Shown in pieces: positions 7,901-14,303 of a DNA stretch of 19,766 bases. The position numbers and the translations under genes were made by a program. The notes beneath the pieces were generated by a model. That model was not told where the DNA came from. It was given only the letters and a program-made list of their open reading frames with translations, and searched no databases. How positions within the stretch are numbered: position 1 is the first letter of the stretch; each line of letters starts with the position of its first letter. Source of the DNA: Prevotella sp. UBA2809 (GTDB lineage: Bacteria; Bacteroidota; Bacteroidia; Bacteroidales; Bacteroidaceae); contig DEHD01000019.1 in NCBI GenBank assembly GCA_002351725.1, positions 1 to 19,766 on the forward strand. The letters are read 5' to 3'.

Positions 7901-8044
7901 GAGCGCCCATTGACTCAGGTTCACATTCAGCAGCGCCAGATGGGACTGGGTTGTGTTAACTCTTGGGGAGCATGGCCTCGTGCTGAATATCAGATGCCAT
8001 ATAAGGACTATGATTTCACATTCGCAATACGTCCGATAAAATAA
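4934..8044 (+). CDS. Secreted glycoside hydrolase family 2 beta-galactosidase (LacZ type)
   Basis: A 1036-residue LacZ-type GH2 enzyme. An N-terminal signal peptide (MIRKLLLCVVCGAFTMASA, cleavage near Ala19-Gln20) sends it to the periplasm or beyond. The jelly-roll sugar-binding domain includes DFWRFTGIAREVYLY (about 217-231). The TIM barrel carries RTCHYPDDP (385-393), the acid/base Glu459 in WSLGNEAGYG and the nucleophile Glu522 in QCEYAHAMGNS. The C-terminal domain 5 has FWRAPTDND (797-805) and YYGRGPVENY (894-903). It should hydrolyse terminal beta-galactosides. Three parts look foreign to the fold: an in-frame repeat at residues 283-292, an inverted copy at 740-752, and a Gly/His-rich stretch (648-670, with HHH). 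It has its own promoter and a terminator follows. The substrate (lactose or a glycan) cannot be told. Confidence 0.93.
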   Translation: MIRKLLLCVVCGAFTMASAQKTPVWRDAGVNQQNRLARHAHFFGFENAEKAKGDKKQSDRYLSMEGKWKFNFVRNHQDAPQGFYALKYDDSKWADFPVPGLFEMEGYGDKIYKNMGYAWCTTFKNDPPYIGETNNYTGSYRRTFDLPASWKGQEVYFYVGSATSNLSVWVNGKYVGYSEDSKVAAEFNITKYLKPGKNLIAMQIMRWCDGSYLEDQDFWRFTGIAREVYLYATPKVHIQDVFVKQDYVEGNGVLNVDVKLAGKANLEASLYDAAGNAVAEGLKFNVSSLMFNVPNAKPWTAETPYLYTLEIAVKKGAETTEVIKQKVGFRNIEIKGGQLLVNGQPILIKGADRHELDPDGGYIVSVDRMIQDIKIMKQLNINAVRTCHYPDDPRWYDLCDEYGIYLTAESNLESHGMGYREHTLAKNPAFAKAHLERQEGNMMTYKNHPSIIVWSLGNEAGYGPNFEKAYDWVKAYDNTRPCQFEQARHDGKTDIFCPMYMGYEDCEKYAQGDNPRPLIQCEYAHAMGNSMGGFKEYWDIIRKYPKYQGGYIWDFVDQGLRDKSKITGKEIFTYGGDYGRYPATDHNFNCNGIIAPDRRLNPHAHEVQYYYQNVWVEDKGLKDGKFEIYNENFFKTLDDLELEWFVGGAAAGGHHHGGNRPAGITFGHGGKMDISGIAPQQRKVMTCEEMQKIITKMMGHHGDQELFVIFQFKAKDAQPLIEKGQVLARQQFVLNPYKYPTLNIKHETLNIEETESYVKLDAAGTTLTIGKWSGWIDYLDVDGKPMLCDHQSIVPEFWRAPTDNDYGAGLQHRLGVWKNPQMKLKECKVDGNTVTSTFDMPSVKATLVMTYTLTAEGEVIVREQLKADKDAKVAPMFRYGMQLQMPKEFDAIKYYGRGPVENYCDRNSSEFIGFYENKVADEYYSYVRPQESGNHTDIRWFRVVNAEGNGLEFYSNAPMEASALNFLTEDLDDGVTKDKVIGRHSGDLIERPLTQVHIQQRQMGLGCVNSWGAWPRAEYQMPYKDYDFTFAIRPIK
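5783..5811 (+). repeat. In-gene 29-nt AT-rich repeat, copy 1
   Basis: This element lies in frame within the beta-galactosidase and encodes roughly FNVSSLMFNV. It is built from TTTAATGT-like units. Its reverse complement matches 7154-7182 at 28 of 29 positions. It sits between VAEGLK and PNAKPW, a linker at the end of the second beta-domain. Confidence 0.85.
7154..7186 (-). repeat. In-gene 29-nt AT-rich repeat, copy 2 (inverted)
   Basis: This is the inverted copy of 5783-5811 with one extra unit edge, encoding roughly TLNIKHETLNI in the same gene. It lies after QFVLNPYKYP, in the linker that precedes the C-terminal domain 5. Both insertions keep the reading frame. Confidence 0.85.
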
Positions 8045-8080
8045 TTTGTGCGATAAAAAAGCACAAAATATAGCAAAATG

Positions 8081-8129
8081 TAACCATCTGAGGCTTGATT
8101 TCGGTCAAAAAGTACACCTCAGATGGTTA
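8081..8129 (+). terminator. Hairpin downstream of the beta-galactosidase gene
   Basis: Perfect 13-nt arms TAACCATCTGAGG (8081-8093) and CCTCAGATGGTTA (8117-8129) enclose a 23-nt loop and are followed by TTTTATGAATTTTT. The position 37 nt after the stop codon fits a terminator. The long loop is unusual for one. Confidence 0.7.
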
Positions 8130-8155
8130 TTTTATGAATTTTTAGCCAAAAACGC

Positions 8156-8186
8156 TTGGTGCGTATCTTATAAATTATTACCTTTG
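8156..8186 (+). promoter_or_regulatory. Promoter of the small secreted protein gene
   Basis: TTG at 8156-8158 and TACCTTTG at 8179-8186 are separated by 20 nt, a close match to the Bacteroidota consensus. The transcription start should lie near 8190, which favours the ATG at 8212 over the one at 8197. Confidence 0.8.
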
Positions 8187-8211
8187 CATCGGAAAAATGA
8201 GATGGATTGAT

Positions 8212-8676
8212 ATGAAGATGAAAGAAAAAGTAACAATTTTGCTGATCGCCCTGATGATGGGTCCGATTGTTAGCTACGCAGAAGAGAATCAAGTCACCAG
8301 TGAGTGTGATACCACTTATATTAAGCTCGACGAGAATCGTGTGCCCATTACTCACGTGAATCTTACATACGACGAGCTCGTAGAGAAAGTTGGTGAACTT
8401 GAGACAATTCTGGAAACCGACGAGTTCCAGCTTTATGCTGCTGGTGATTACACCTACAAGGTTGTAGGCGGAATCGTTACCTCTATGGCTATCCAGATTC
8501 CAGATGACAAGAACGATAAGGTGGTTTACAATCAGATTCTGAATGCGCTGGCTAAGAGTAATTCACTGAAGGATACTCATAATACAGGTGGTAACTATTA
8601 CCAGTATGCCAACTTCCAGATTCAGTTTGACGATTTTGAGGGTTACGAGAAATTAACCTTTTCGGTTATCGAGTAA
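8212..8676 (+). CDS. Small secreted protein of unknown function
   Basis: From the ATG at 8212 the product has 154 residues (159 from an alternative ATG at 8197). It starts MKMKEKVTILLIALMMG and has a signal peptide that would be cleaved near SYA-EEN. The mature part is acidic and rich in Asp, Glu, Tyr and Asn, with no membrane segment and no motif I recognise. A pattern of alternating polar and hydrophobic residues near the end (YYQYANFQIQFDDF, YEKLTFSVIE) suggests beta-strands. It has its own strong promoter and no operon partner. Its stop overlaps by 11 nt the 3' end of the convergent glycosyltransferase gene. A secreted or periplasmic monocistronic protein is the most that can be said. Confidence 0.75.
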   Translation: MKMKEKVTILLIALMMGPIVSYAEENQVTSECDTTYIKLDENRVPITHVNLTYDELVEKVGELETILETDEFQLYAAGDYTYKVVGGIVTSMAIQIPDDKNDKVVYNQILNALAKSNSLKDTHNTGGNYYQYANFQIQFDDFEGYEKLTFSVIE

Positions 8677-9565
8677 GCTTCAGGTAATACCCCAGGCGGT
8701 AGAGTTTGAAAACCAAGAGATAAGGGCGGGATCCACAGAGATTCCGCCTTTCTATTGCTCCAAACATACGGTGCCAGAGGCGCATGAGCCACAGAATGGC
8801 GGGGATATGAATGCCCGATACCAGCGTGAGCAAGCGCGAATAGCCACGCAAGTCGCTGCGGAACTGGTATAGGGTGCGCAAGCCCTCCTCGGTCTTAGCC
8901 ACAAAGTCGGCATTGCTCTCGAAGATGCAGAATCCCAGGGGATTGTCAATATGCAGTATGGGTATGCGCTGGCGCTGCAGAGTTTTGCCCAGTAGCACAT
9001 CCTCGTAGCCATAATGGCGCAGTCGCTCGTCGAACGGATGCTGTAGCATCAGCTCGCGGGCTATCAGCAGATTGGCTGTGTGCAGATGCTGGTAGGGTGT
9101 CTTCTGTCGCTCGGTGGCTGTGTGGTGAGGTTCTTCGGCCTTCTCGTATCGATAGCGCAAAAGCTGCTTCTGCTCGTCGCTATCGGCCATGATGGCCACT
9201 CCGCCATCAACCACCTGTGCTGGCAGGCAGGCCAGATAGCGGCTGACGAAGTCGTCGCTTACGACGGTCATATCGCTGTCTATATATAATAGGTACGCGT
9301 GTGAAGCCTCTTGAGCCAGGAAGTTGCGTATGGCAGCACGTCCAGAGTTCTCACTGCGCTCGATGAACTGACAATGGGGCAGGGTGGCTATCGCGCGATT
9401 GGCCTGGATGGTCGACACATCGACAGACCCGTCATCAGCCACGATAATCTCGAAATCGATGCCTGTTGCCATCGCCTGCTGATGCAGACGGCGAACCAAC
9501 TCTACACACACACAATTGTATGTAGGAATAAGAATAGAGAGCTCATTATCAGTAAATTGTGCCAT
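8666..9565 (-). CDS. Family 2 glycosyltransferase
   Basis: From the ATG at 9563-9565 (MAQFTDNELSILIPTYN) the product has 299 residues. An upstream non-ATG extension to 9667 would read through the promoter core and the rpsP promoter and is rejected. GT-A hallmarks are LSILIPTYN (9-17), VADDGS (42-47), the metal-binding IDSD (95-98) and GYEDVLLGK (186-194), the last resembling the ED motif of the galactosyltransferase C-terminal region. The tail has a hydrophobic segment (GIHIPAILWLMRLW) that may associate with the membrane. It should transfer a nucleotide-sugar residue to a lipid-linked glycan or a protein glycan at the inner face of the membrane. Donor and acceptor cannot be told. It stands alone, divergent from rpsP. 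Confidence 0.88.
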   Translation of the reverse strand: MAQFTDNELSILIPTYNCVCVELVRRLHQQAMATGIDFEIIVADDGSVDVSTIQANRAIATLPHCQFIERSENSGRAAIRNFLAQEASHAYLLYIDSDMTVVSDDFVSRYLACLPAQVVDGGVAIMADSDEQKQLLRYRYEKAEEPHHTATERQKTPYQHLHTANLLIARELMLQHPFDERLRHYGYEDVLLGKTLQRQRIPILHIDNPLGFCIFESNADFVAKTEEGLRTLYQFRSDLRGYSRLLTLVSGIHIPAILWLMRLWHRMFGAIERRNLCGSRPYLLVFKLYRLGYYLKLTR

Positions 9566-9574
9566 ATCTGGATG

Positions 9575-9582
9575 CAAAAATA
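9575..9582 (-). promoter_or_regulatory. -7 element for the glycosyltransferase at 8666-9565
   Basis: The minus strand reads TATTTTTG, fitting TAnnTTTG, 9 nt before the ATG, so the leader would be very short. No -33 TTG is seen at the usual distance. Confidence 0.5.
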
Positions 9583-9602
9583 CAAAAAAAATAGAAAATA
9601 TT

Positions 9603-9632
9603 TTGTGGATTGATGGAAAAGTTGTAATTTTG
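9603..9632 (+). promoter_or_regulatory. Promoter of rpsP
   Basis: TTG (9603-9605) and TAATTTTG (9625-9632) have a 19-nt spacer. The leader to the ATG at 9698 is about 60 nt and very AT-rich from 9658 on. Confidence 0.8.
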
Positions 9633-9697
9633 CACCCGCTTTTACGAGATAAGAGCATGAAATTCAATTTATTAATTAAAAATTAAAGATTAAAAAA

Positions 9698-10255
9698 ATG
9701 GCAACAAAAATCAGATTGCAGCGCGGTGGTCGCAAAGGTTATGCTTTCTACAGCATCGTAATCGCCGACGCTCGTGCACCACGTGATGGTCGTTTCACTG
9801 AAAAGATTGGTACTTACAACCCTAACACCAATCCTGCCACAGTAGACCTGAATTTCGAGCGTGCACTGTACTGGGTAGAGACAGGTGCTCAGCCCACAGA
9901 CACTGTACGTAACATCCTGAGCCGTGAGGGCGTTTACCTGATGAAGCACCTGAAGGGTGGCGTAAAGAAGGGCGCTTTCGATGAGGCTGCTGCACAGAAG
10001 AAGTTCGACGCATGGAAGGCTGACAAGCAGAACGGTCTGGCTAAGATCGCTGAGGCTGAGGCTAAGGCTAAGAAGGAAGCTGCTGCTAACGCTCTGAAGG
10101 CAGAGAAGGCTGTTAACGAGGCTATTGCTAAGAAGGTAGCTGACAAGAAGGCTGCTGAGGCTGCTGCTAAGGCTGAGGCTGAGGCTGCTGAGGCTGCTAC
10201 AGAGGAGGCTGCTGCAGAGGCACCCGCAGCTGAGGAGGTTCCTGCTGAGGCATAA
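9698..10255 (+). CDS. rpsP: Small-subunit ribosomal protein bS16
   Basis: The first 80 or so residues are canonical bS16: MATKIRLQRGGRKGYAFYSI, VIADARAPRDGRFTEKIGTYNP, and a C-terminal helix with GAQPTDTVRNIL. It binds 16S rRNA early in 30S assembly. The protein has 185 residues, about twice the minimal family length. Residues 90-185 form a charged Ala/Lys/Glu extension (AEAEAKAKKEAAANALKAEK and similar) that ends acidic (EEVPAEA). Such extended bS16 proteins are usual in Bacteroidetes. The tail is encoded by repeating GCT/GAG/AAG codons and probably forms a long helix or stays flexible. rpsP is transcribed alone here, without the rimM-trmD-rplS genes that often follow it in other phyla. A hairpin region follows the stop. 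Confidence 0.97.
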   Translation: MATKIRLQRGGRKGYAFYSIVIADARAPRDGRFTEKIGTYNPNTNPATVDLNFERALYWVETGAQPTDTVRNILSREGVYLMKHLKGGVKKGAFDEAAAQKKFDAWKADKQNGLAKIAEAEAKAKKEAAANALKAEKAVNEAIAKKVADKKAAEAAAKAEAEAAEAATEEAAAEAPAAEEVPAEA

Positions 10256-10261
10256 TTATTT

Positions 10262-10356
10262 GGCACGGATTAACACGGCTTTTATTTAAAAAAACACGGC
10301 TTTTTCTTTTTTGAGAAGGCCGTGTTCTTATTTATAAGGCAGCGTTAATCCGTGCC
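10262..10356. repeat. 13-nt perfect palindrome bracketing the rpsP terminator
   Basis: GGCACGGATTAAC at 10262-10274 is exactly repeated in inverted form at 10344-10356. The enclosed 69 nt carry two copies of AACACGGC (10272-10279 and 10293-10300) and the inner terminator hairpin. A related sequence lies upstream of ppdK (18525-18546). Confidence 0.8.
10293..10326. terminator. Terminator between rpsP and the convergent glycosyltransferase operon
   Basis: AACACGGC (10293-10300) pairs with GCCGTGTT (10319-10326), and partial pairing continues inward through CTTTTTC/GAGAAG. It lies between two converging genes and can serve either direction, together with the outer palindrome. Confidence 0.65.
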
Positions 10357-10361
10357 TAAAT

Positions 10362-11450
10362 TTAACTCCAAAAATCAACGTATTCCTGGGCTACCTTTAG
10401 GTAATCGTGGTGCTTGCGTACGTATTCCACACTTTGGCGTTTCAGCTCTGGAATACGATTGGGGTGAAGCACCAGCTGCTCCAACTCATGGAAAACACTA
10501 TCGTAAGTTGGCGCTACGTTGATTATCGGACGTAGCTCGGTTTCGTTTATAATCTCGTAGTTCTCGGGTTCGCCACCACCAATGCAGATGATGCCCTTCG
10601 ACATGGCCAATAACGGGTTCATCGATGGGGTGTAGGCATACAGCTGGTCGAGTATGGCATCGCTGCCTTCCATCAGTTTCTGGTATTCGGCAAATGGAAC
10701 CGACTCTACCTTTACCAACTGCATCTTGTCAGGATGCTTCTGCTGTACATCCTCAGCAGCACGTAGCATAATGTCGGTGCCCTTGTAGGCAGAACGCTCG
10801 CGGTTTATGCCGATGAAGATGATTGTTCTTGATGCATCGGCCCTATCTGTAGTGCTGTGCTCAGGCATGCGGATAGGGAAGGGGATGAACGTTGTCTTCT
10901 GCGGGAAGGCGAGCTGGTAGCATGCCCAATACTCGTATAGTCCGGCTATGATGCCGTCGCAATCGTTGGCAATCATTTTGTTGAGTTTCTCTTTGGTCGT
11001 GCCAAGCCAATCGCTCTGATAGTGGGTGGCTTCGGCATCGGTGCGCACTTTGTCGTTAATGTTGAAATCGCTATAGCGCAGCGGCTTCTCGTAGGTACAA
11101 GCGTAAGTCCAATAGTAATCCATACCGAAGGCACCTAGGAACACGCGCTTGTTGTGCTTGCGCAGATAGCGGTAGAACCAGAAGAGGCGCTCGGCTTTCA
11201 ACTCAAAGAAAATGGGGTTGATGAGTTGCACCACATCGTAGCCTCGCAACTTGGGGAGCAGACTATATAGCTTTGCCATGAGCCGTATGCCTCCGAGCTT
11301 GCCGGGCTTGCGGGTCACATCGATGTCGCGTGGGTAATCCTTGAAGAAGTCGCCATTGGAAATAACGGTGACCTGATGCCCCAACTCTCGCAGTCCTAAA
11401 GCCAGAGTGGCGTGAACATTGCTATATTCGCCTACCAGGAGTATCTTCAT
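10362..11450 (-). CDS. GT-B fold glycosyltransferase (family 4-like)
   Basis: A 362-residue protein. The N-terminal Rossmann half starts MKILLVGEYSNVHATLALGL with a Gly-rich turn and RELGHQVTVIS. The C-terminal half has IIFIGINRERSAYKGTDIML (about 210-229), typical of family 4 enzymes in the KG-D/E-x-x-L position, then SDAILDQLYAYTPSMNPLLAM (263-283) and GGGEPENYEI (291-300), which fits the donor-sugar E-x7-E region. It should add a sugar from a nucleotide donor to a growing surface glycan. No signal peptide or membrane helix is seen. It is the last gene of the four-gene operon; its ATG overlaps the stop of the preceding GT2 by 4 nt (ATGA), indicating translational coupling. Specificity is not readable. 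Confidence 0.87.
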   Translation of the reverse strand: MKILLVGEYSNVHATLALGLRELGHQVTVISNGDFFKDYPRDIDVTRKPGKLGGIRLMAKLYSLLPKLRGYDVVQLINPIFFELKAERLFWFYRYLRKHNKRVFLGAFGMDYYWTYACTYEKPLRYSDFNINDKVRTDAEATHYQSDWLGTTKEKLNKMIANDCDGIIAGLYEYWACYQLAFPQKTTFIPFPIRMPEHSTTDRADASRTIIFIGINRERSAYKGTDIMLRAAEDVQQKHPDKMQLVKVESVPFAEYQKLMEGSDAILDQLYAYTPSMNPLLAMSKGIICIGGGEPENYEIINETELRPIINVAPTYDSVFHELEQLVLHPNRIPELKRQSVEYVRKHHDYLKVAQEYVDFWS

Positions 11451-12412
11451 CTTTCCTTACGGGTTAGTGGGATGATGCCCATTAGCAGTGCACGACCAAC
11501 AGATGTGGCCGACATGCGGCGGAACCATGTGTATTTGGTGGTGTAAGCCTGGTTGGGCAGGGGGAACAGGCTCAAGCGGGTTAGCTCCTTAATCTCGCTT
11601 TCCAACTGCTTGCGTGAGCGAGTCTGGCGGATTACCTGATAGATGTAATCCATAGTGAGTTGTGCCACGCGGCGCTGCAAGGCTGTCTTATCGTCTATAG
11701 GCATGCGGTCGGCGGCTATATGGAGTCTCTTAAGGATATCCTTGAAATCGTTCAGCCGTTTCTGCTGCTCGTTGGTGTCGCTTGAGTTTGTGATAGAGTC
11801 GGGGCGATCATAATAGCAATAGGCCTTGGCATCGGTAACAATCACGTCCTCGGCTCTAAGCAGTAGCATGGGGGTGAACTCCTCGTCTTCGTGATAAATG
11901 CCGGGAGTGAAGCGCAAATCGCCCAGAATAGAGCGTTTGAACAAATATCCACATGCCGAACCGTGAATATTGTTGTGGCGCATATAATAGCTTCCGCTTT
12001 GAGACGGTTGCTCTTTAATGTTAGAATCATCGATAGTCGTAAAGGTGCTACAGAATTCGAAAACTATCATCTCGGGGCTCTTGGTCTCTGCAGTGTTCAG
12101 GCAATATTCGTAGGGATGAATGTTAAGAAAATCGTCGGCATCAATAAACTGGATATACTCGCCTGTAGCCATCTGTAAGCCTCTGTTGCGAGCCTCACTT
12201 AGTCCCATGTGTCGCTGGCGGATATATGTTATTGAATCGCCAAATTGCTTCAGGGTTTCAACGGGGCTCTCGTCAGAACCATCGTCAACCACAATAATCT
12301 CGCGTCGGTCTGATGTTGGTGAGAGTAGGGTAATGCAGTTGATACAATAGCTGAGCAAGTCGAGCGGTTCGTTATAATAGGTAATTATAAAACTGATTAA
12401 TGGTTTCTCCAT
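11447..12412 (-). CDS. Family 2 glycosyltransferase
   Basis: From the ATG at 12410-12412 the product has 321 residues and starts MEKPLISFIITYYNEPLDLL. Another in-frame ATG at 12440-12442 adds ten residues and is possible. GT-A motifs are SFIITYYN (7-14), VVDDGS (41-46), GLSEARNRGL (70-79) and the metal-binding DADD (91-94). The family transfers sugars from UDP-, GDP- or dTDP-donors to lipid-linked glycans in the cytoplasm. It overlaps the upstream GT2 gene by 16 nt (46 nt with the longer start) and the downstream GT4 gene by 4 nt. Its base composition (about 50% G+C in sampled lines) contrasts with the AT-rich pair upstream. Confidence 0.88.
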   Translation of the reverse strand: MEKPLISFIITYYNEPLDLLSYCINCITLLSPTSDRREIIVVDDGSDESPVETLKQFGDSITYIRQRHMGLSEARNRGLQMATGEYIQFIDADDFLNIHPYEYCLNTAETKSPEMIVFEFCSTFTTIDDSNIKEQPSQSGSYYMRHNNIHGSACGYLFKRSILGDLRFTPGIYHEDEEFTPMLLLRAEDVIVTDAKAYCYYDRPDSITNSSDTNEQQKRLNDFKDILKRLHIAADRMPIDDKTALQRRVAQLTMDYIYQVIRQTRSRKQLESEIKELTRLSLFPLPNQAYTTKYTWFRRMSATSVGRALLMGIIPLTRKER

Positions 12413-13326
12413 ATTTTCGACTGTATTTTGTATAATTGACATAGATTCTTAATTCCAAGCAGATTTAGAAGTAAGGCTTTGATGGCCATTTGGATTGGTC
12501 TGATTTGTCTCCAATTACTAATTCTTATATTTGCCAACTTTGGCATTGATCCTGTCAGGAGGCAAGTATATAGCTGTATGTTAAGTACATGTAAATAGTA
12601 CTCTTGTTCATGACTCGTAGTGAAGGCCATCTCGCTGATTATTTTAAGGTGTGAATCTAGTAGGGATTCCCATTCATCGCCTTTGGCATTTGCAGTGATT
12701 CCGTTGGGATTCCAGCAATAGTTATATTGTCCTATGCTGGTAGTAGCGATATGTCTGGTTTTTTTTAATAATTGGGGAATTGTCGCCATATCTTCGAATG
12801 CCTTGCCTATAGGAAACTTTACGTCTTCAAATAATGATTTTCTGAATACCTTGTTGCATGCAAAAGAGTGATTGTACGCTTTTTCTTCTAGCCAATAGCG
12901 ACGTGCGTCCGAATATTCCTTGTCTTGGAATGTTTGAAGATATTCCTTTTGACTACTTCGTATGTGACAAATCGGGTATTCGATAATATCGTATTCTGGA
13001 TGCTTGTCCAAGATCTTTTTAAGTCGCGAGAATGTGTTTGGCGCCAGAAAGTCATCAGAGTCAACGAATGTAATATACTGCTTGCTGGCTCGCTCTATAC
13101 CAGCATTCCGTGCGTCGCTAAGTCCTCCGTTGGGTTTGTGGATTACTTTTATCTCTTCCACATTGGCAGCCCATTGGTCGCAAAGTTCAGGACAGTTGTC
13201 AGCAGAACCGTCATCTACAAGTATGATCTCAGTATTTGTCAATCCCTGTGCAAGAATGCTCTTAACACAGCGATTGAGTGTTTCTTCTGTGTTGAATACT
13301 GGAACTATGATGCTTAGGCCTATCAT
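12397..13326 (-). CDS. Family 2 glycosyltransferase
   Basis: A 309-residue protein with LSIIVPVFNTEETL (4-17), ILVDDGS (35-41), PNGGLSDARNAGI (65-77) and VDSDDFL (88-94), the classic family 2 donor-binding and metal-binding motifs. The remainder includes FEDMATIPQLL, a segment often seen in WaaB/EpsJ-type capsule enzymes. It should act on a membrane-lipid-linked glycan in the cytoplasm. Its ATG overlaps the methyltransferase stop by one base (TAATG), so translation is coupled. The DNA is AT-rich (about 37-38% G+C in two sampled 60-nt lines) compared with about 55-60% in neighbouring genes, which suggests recent exchange. Specificity is unknown. Confidence 0.87.
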   Translation of the reverse strand: MIGLSIIVPVFNTEETLNRCVKSILAQGLTNTEIILVDDGSADNCPELCDQWAANVEEIKVIHKPNGGLSDARNAGIERASKQYITFVDSDDFLAPNTFSRLKKILDKHPEYDIIEYPICHIRSSQKEYLQTFQDKEYSDARRYWLEEKAYNHSFACNKVFRKSLFEDVKFPIGKAFEDMATIPQLLKKTRHIATTSIGQYNYCWNPNGITANAKGDEWESLLDSHLKIISEMAFTTSHEQEYYLHVLNIQLYTCLLTGSMPKLANIRISNWRQIRPIQMAIKALLLNLLGIKNLCQLYKIQSKIWRNH

Positions 13327-14222
13327 TATGAAGTCTGTTTGATTAGTTTCTTTAATCGCATCTTGGTGTCCCAGGAAAGTGATTGGATAAAGAATTGGAT
13401 TATATTATACTTCCAAAATCTGAACTTTGTGGACAAACAGAAAAGCAATGATGTACGTGACTCATTAAGATCCATAATGGCCCTGCAAAGTATTTTGATG
13501 TCTGTTTCATGACTTATAAGCCCTGCGGGAACAATGTCTCGTTTGTGGATTATTGCAATAATATGTCCATTGGAGTGGCGTTTTACCTTAATTTCTGCAA
13601 AGCCTTGTATAAGAGCATTCACAGATATCCGTTTGTATGGATTCCAGATAATCATTTCTCCGTTTTCTTCATCGATGTTATACTGATGAAATCCTTTGTA
13701 ATGTTCTGTGACGGCTTCGTTGGGGTGGTGGTTCAGATATAGTATGCCACCAGGTTTAAGTACATGGATAGCCTCAAGTATTCCTTTGATTGGGTTCGAA
13801 GAATGGTCAAGCGCATTTTGTATGATGACAAGCGAGACGTTATGAGCAGGATAGAATGCTGAGAGATATTCCATCATGCCAAATTCGATAGAAGGAACAT
13901 CTCGTTTATAGCGTTTGATAATAGTGTTAAAGTATCGGGCAAGCGGGTCTACATAATGGATGTCTATAGCTTTTGGTGCTTCTTCTGGACCATAGAGGTT
14001 CCCTGTTGCATAGCTCATTCCGCAACCAACATCGAGAACTAATGGCGAGTCCTGTCCTTGAAGCCATTCGTTGACATTGAACTCTTCCAACGAAATGGCT
14101 TGACCATAGTGCGACCATCCCATCATTCCTTTGTATGTTTTGTTCCATCGATAGACATTGTTCCAGAATGCGACTTCGTATGCCACACCTTTCAGCCATT
14201 TTTTTGTAGAAACATTGCCCAT
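13326..14222 (-). CDS. Class I SAM-dependent methyltransferase of the polysaccharide locus
   Basis: A 298-residue protein. The SAM-binding motif I is LVLDVGCGMS (61-70), followed by the acidic loop YVDPLARYFN and the later ALDHSSNPIKGILEAIHVLKPGG-type segment that is standard for class I methyltransferases. After the fold comes a region rich in Lys, Arg, Phe and Trp that may contact membrane or glycan. It leads the four-gene glycosyltransferase operon, so its likely target is a sugar hydroxyl or carboxyl of the polysaccharide precursor; this is inference from context. The sequence is markedly AT-rich (one sampled line, 13381-13440, has 17 G/C in 60). A clear promoter precedes it. Confidence 0.83.
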   Translation of the reverse strand: MGNVSTKKWLKGVAYEVAFWNNVYRWNKTYKGMMGWSHYGQAISLEEFNVNEWLQGQDSPLVLDVGCGMSYATGNLYGPEEAPKAIDIHYVDPLARYFNTIIKRYKRDVPSIEFGMMEYLSAFYPAHNVSLVIIQNALDHSSNPIKGILEAIHVLKPGGILYLNHHPNEAVTEHYKGFHQYNIDEENGEMIIWNPYKRISVNALIQGFAEIKVKRHSNGHIIAIIHKRDIVPAGLISHETDIKILCRAIMDLNESRTSLLFCLSTKFRFWKYNIIQFFIQSLSWDTKMRLKKLIKQTS

Positions 14223-14237
14223 ATACTATTAACGGTG

Positions 14238-14267
14238 CAAAATTAAATAAAATTGTTTGAAAAACAA
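14238..14267 (-). promoter_or_regulatory. Promoter of the methyltransferase/glycosyltransferase operon
   Basis: The minus strand reads TTG (14267-14265), a 19-nt spacer, then TAATTTTG (14245-14238), 16 nt before the ATG at 14222. It lies in the 81-nt gap shared with the divergent flippase gene, for which I see no equally good promoter. Confidence 0.78.
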
Positions 14268-14303
14268 AATATTTTTATTGTAAATTCGTTATTATCTTAA
14301 CAG

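Noticed and set aside
8041..8196. Possible riboswitch or small RNA in the gap after the beta-galactosidase gene
   Set aside because: The gap is explained by one long-armed hairpin and a promoter. I saw no conserved riboswitch core.
9566..9667. N-terminal extension of the glycosyltransferase to 9667
   Set aside because: It would cover its own -7 element and the rpsP promoter, and adds residues absent from the family, whose members start just before the first strand.
10020..10250. Tandem-repeat array from GCT/GAG triplets
   Set aside because: These repeats are codons of the bS16 Ala/Glu/Lys tail rather than a separate DNA element.
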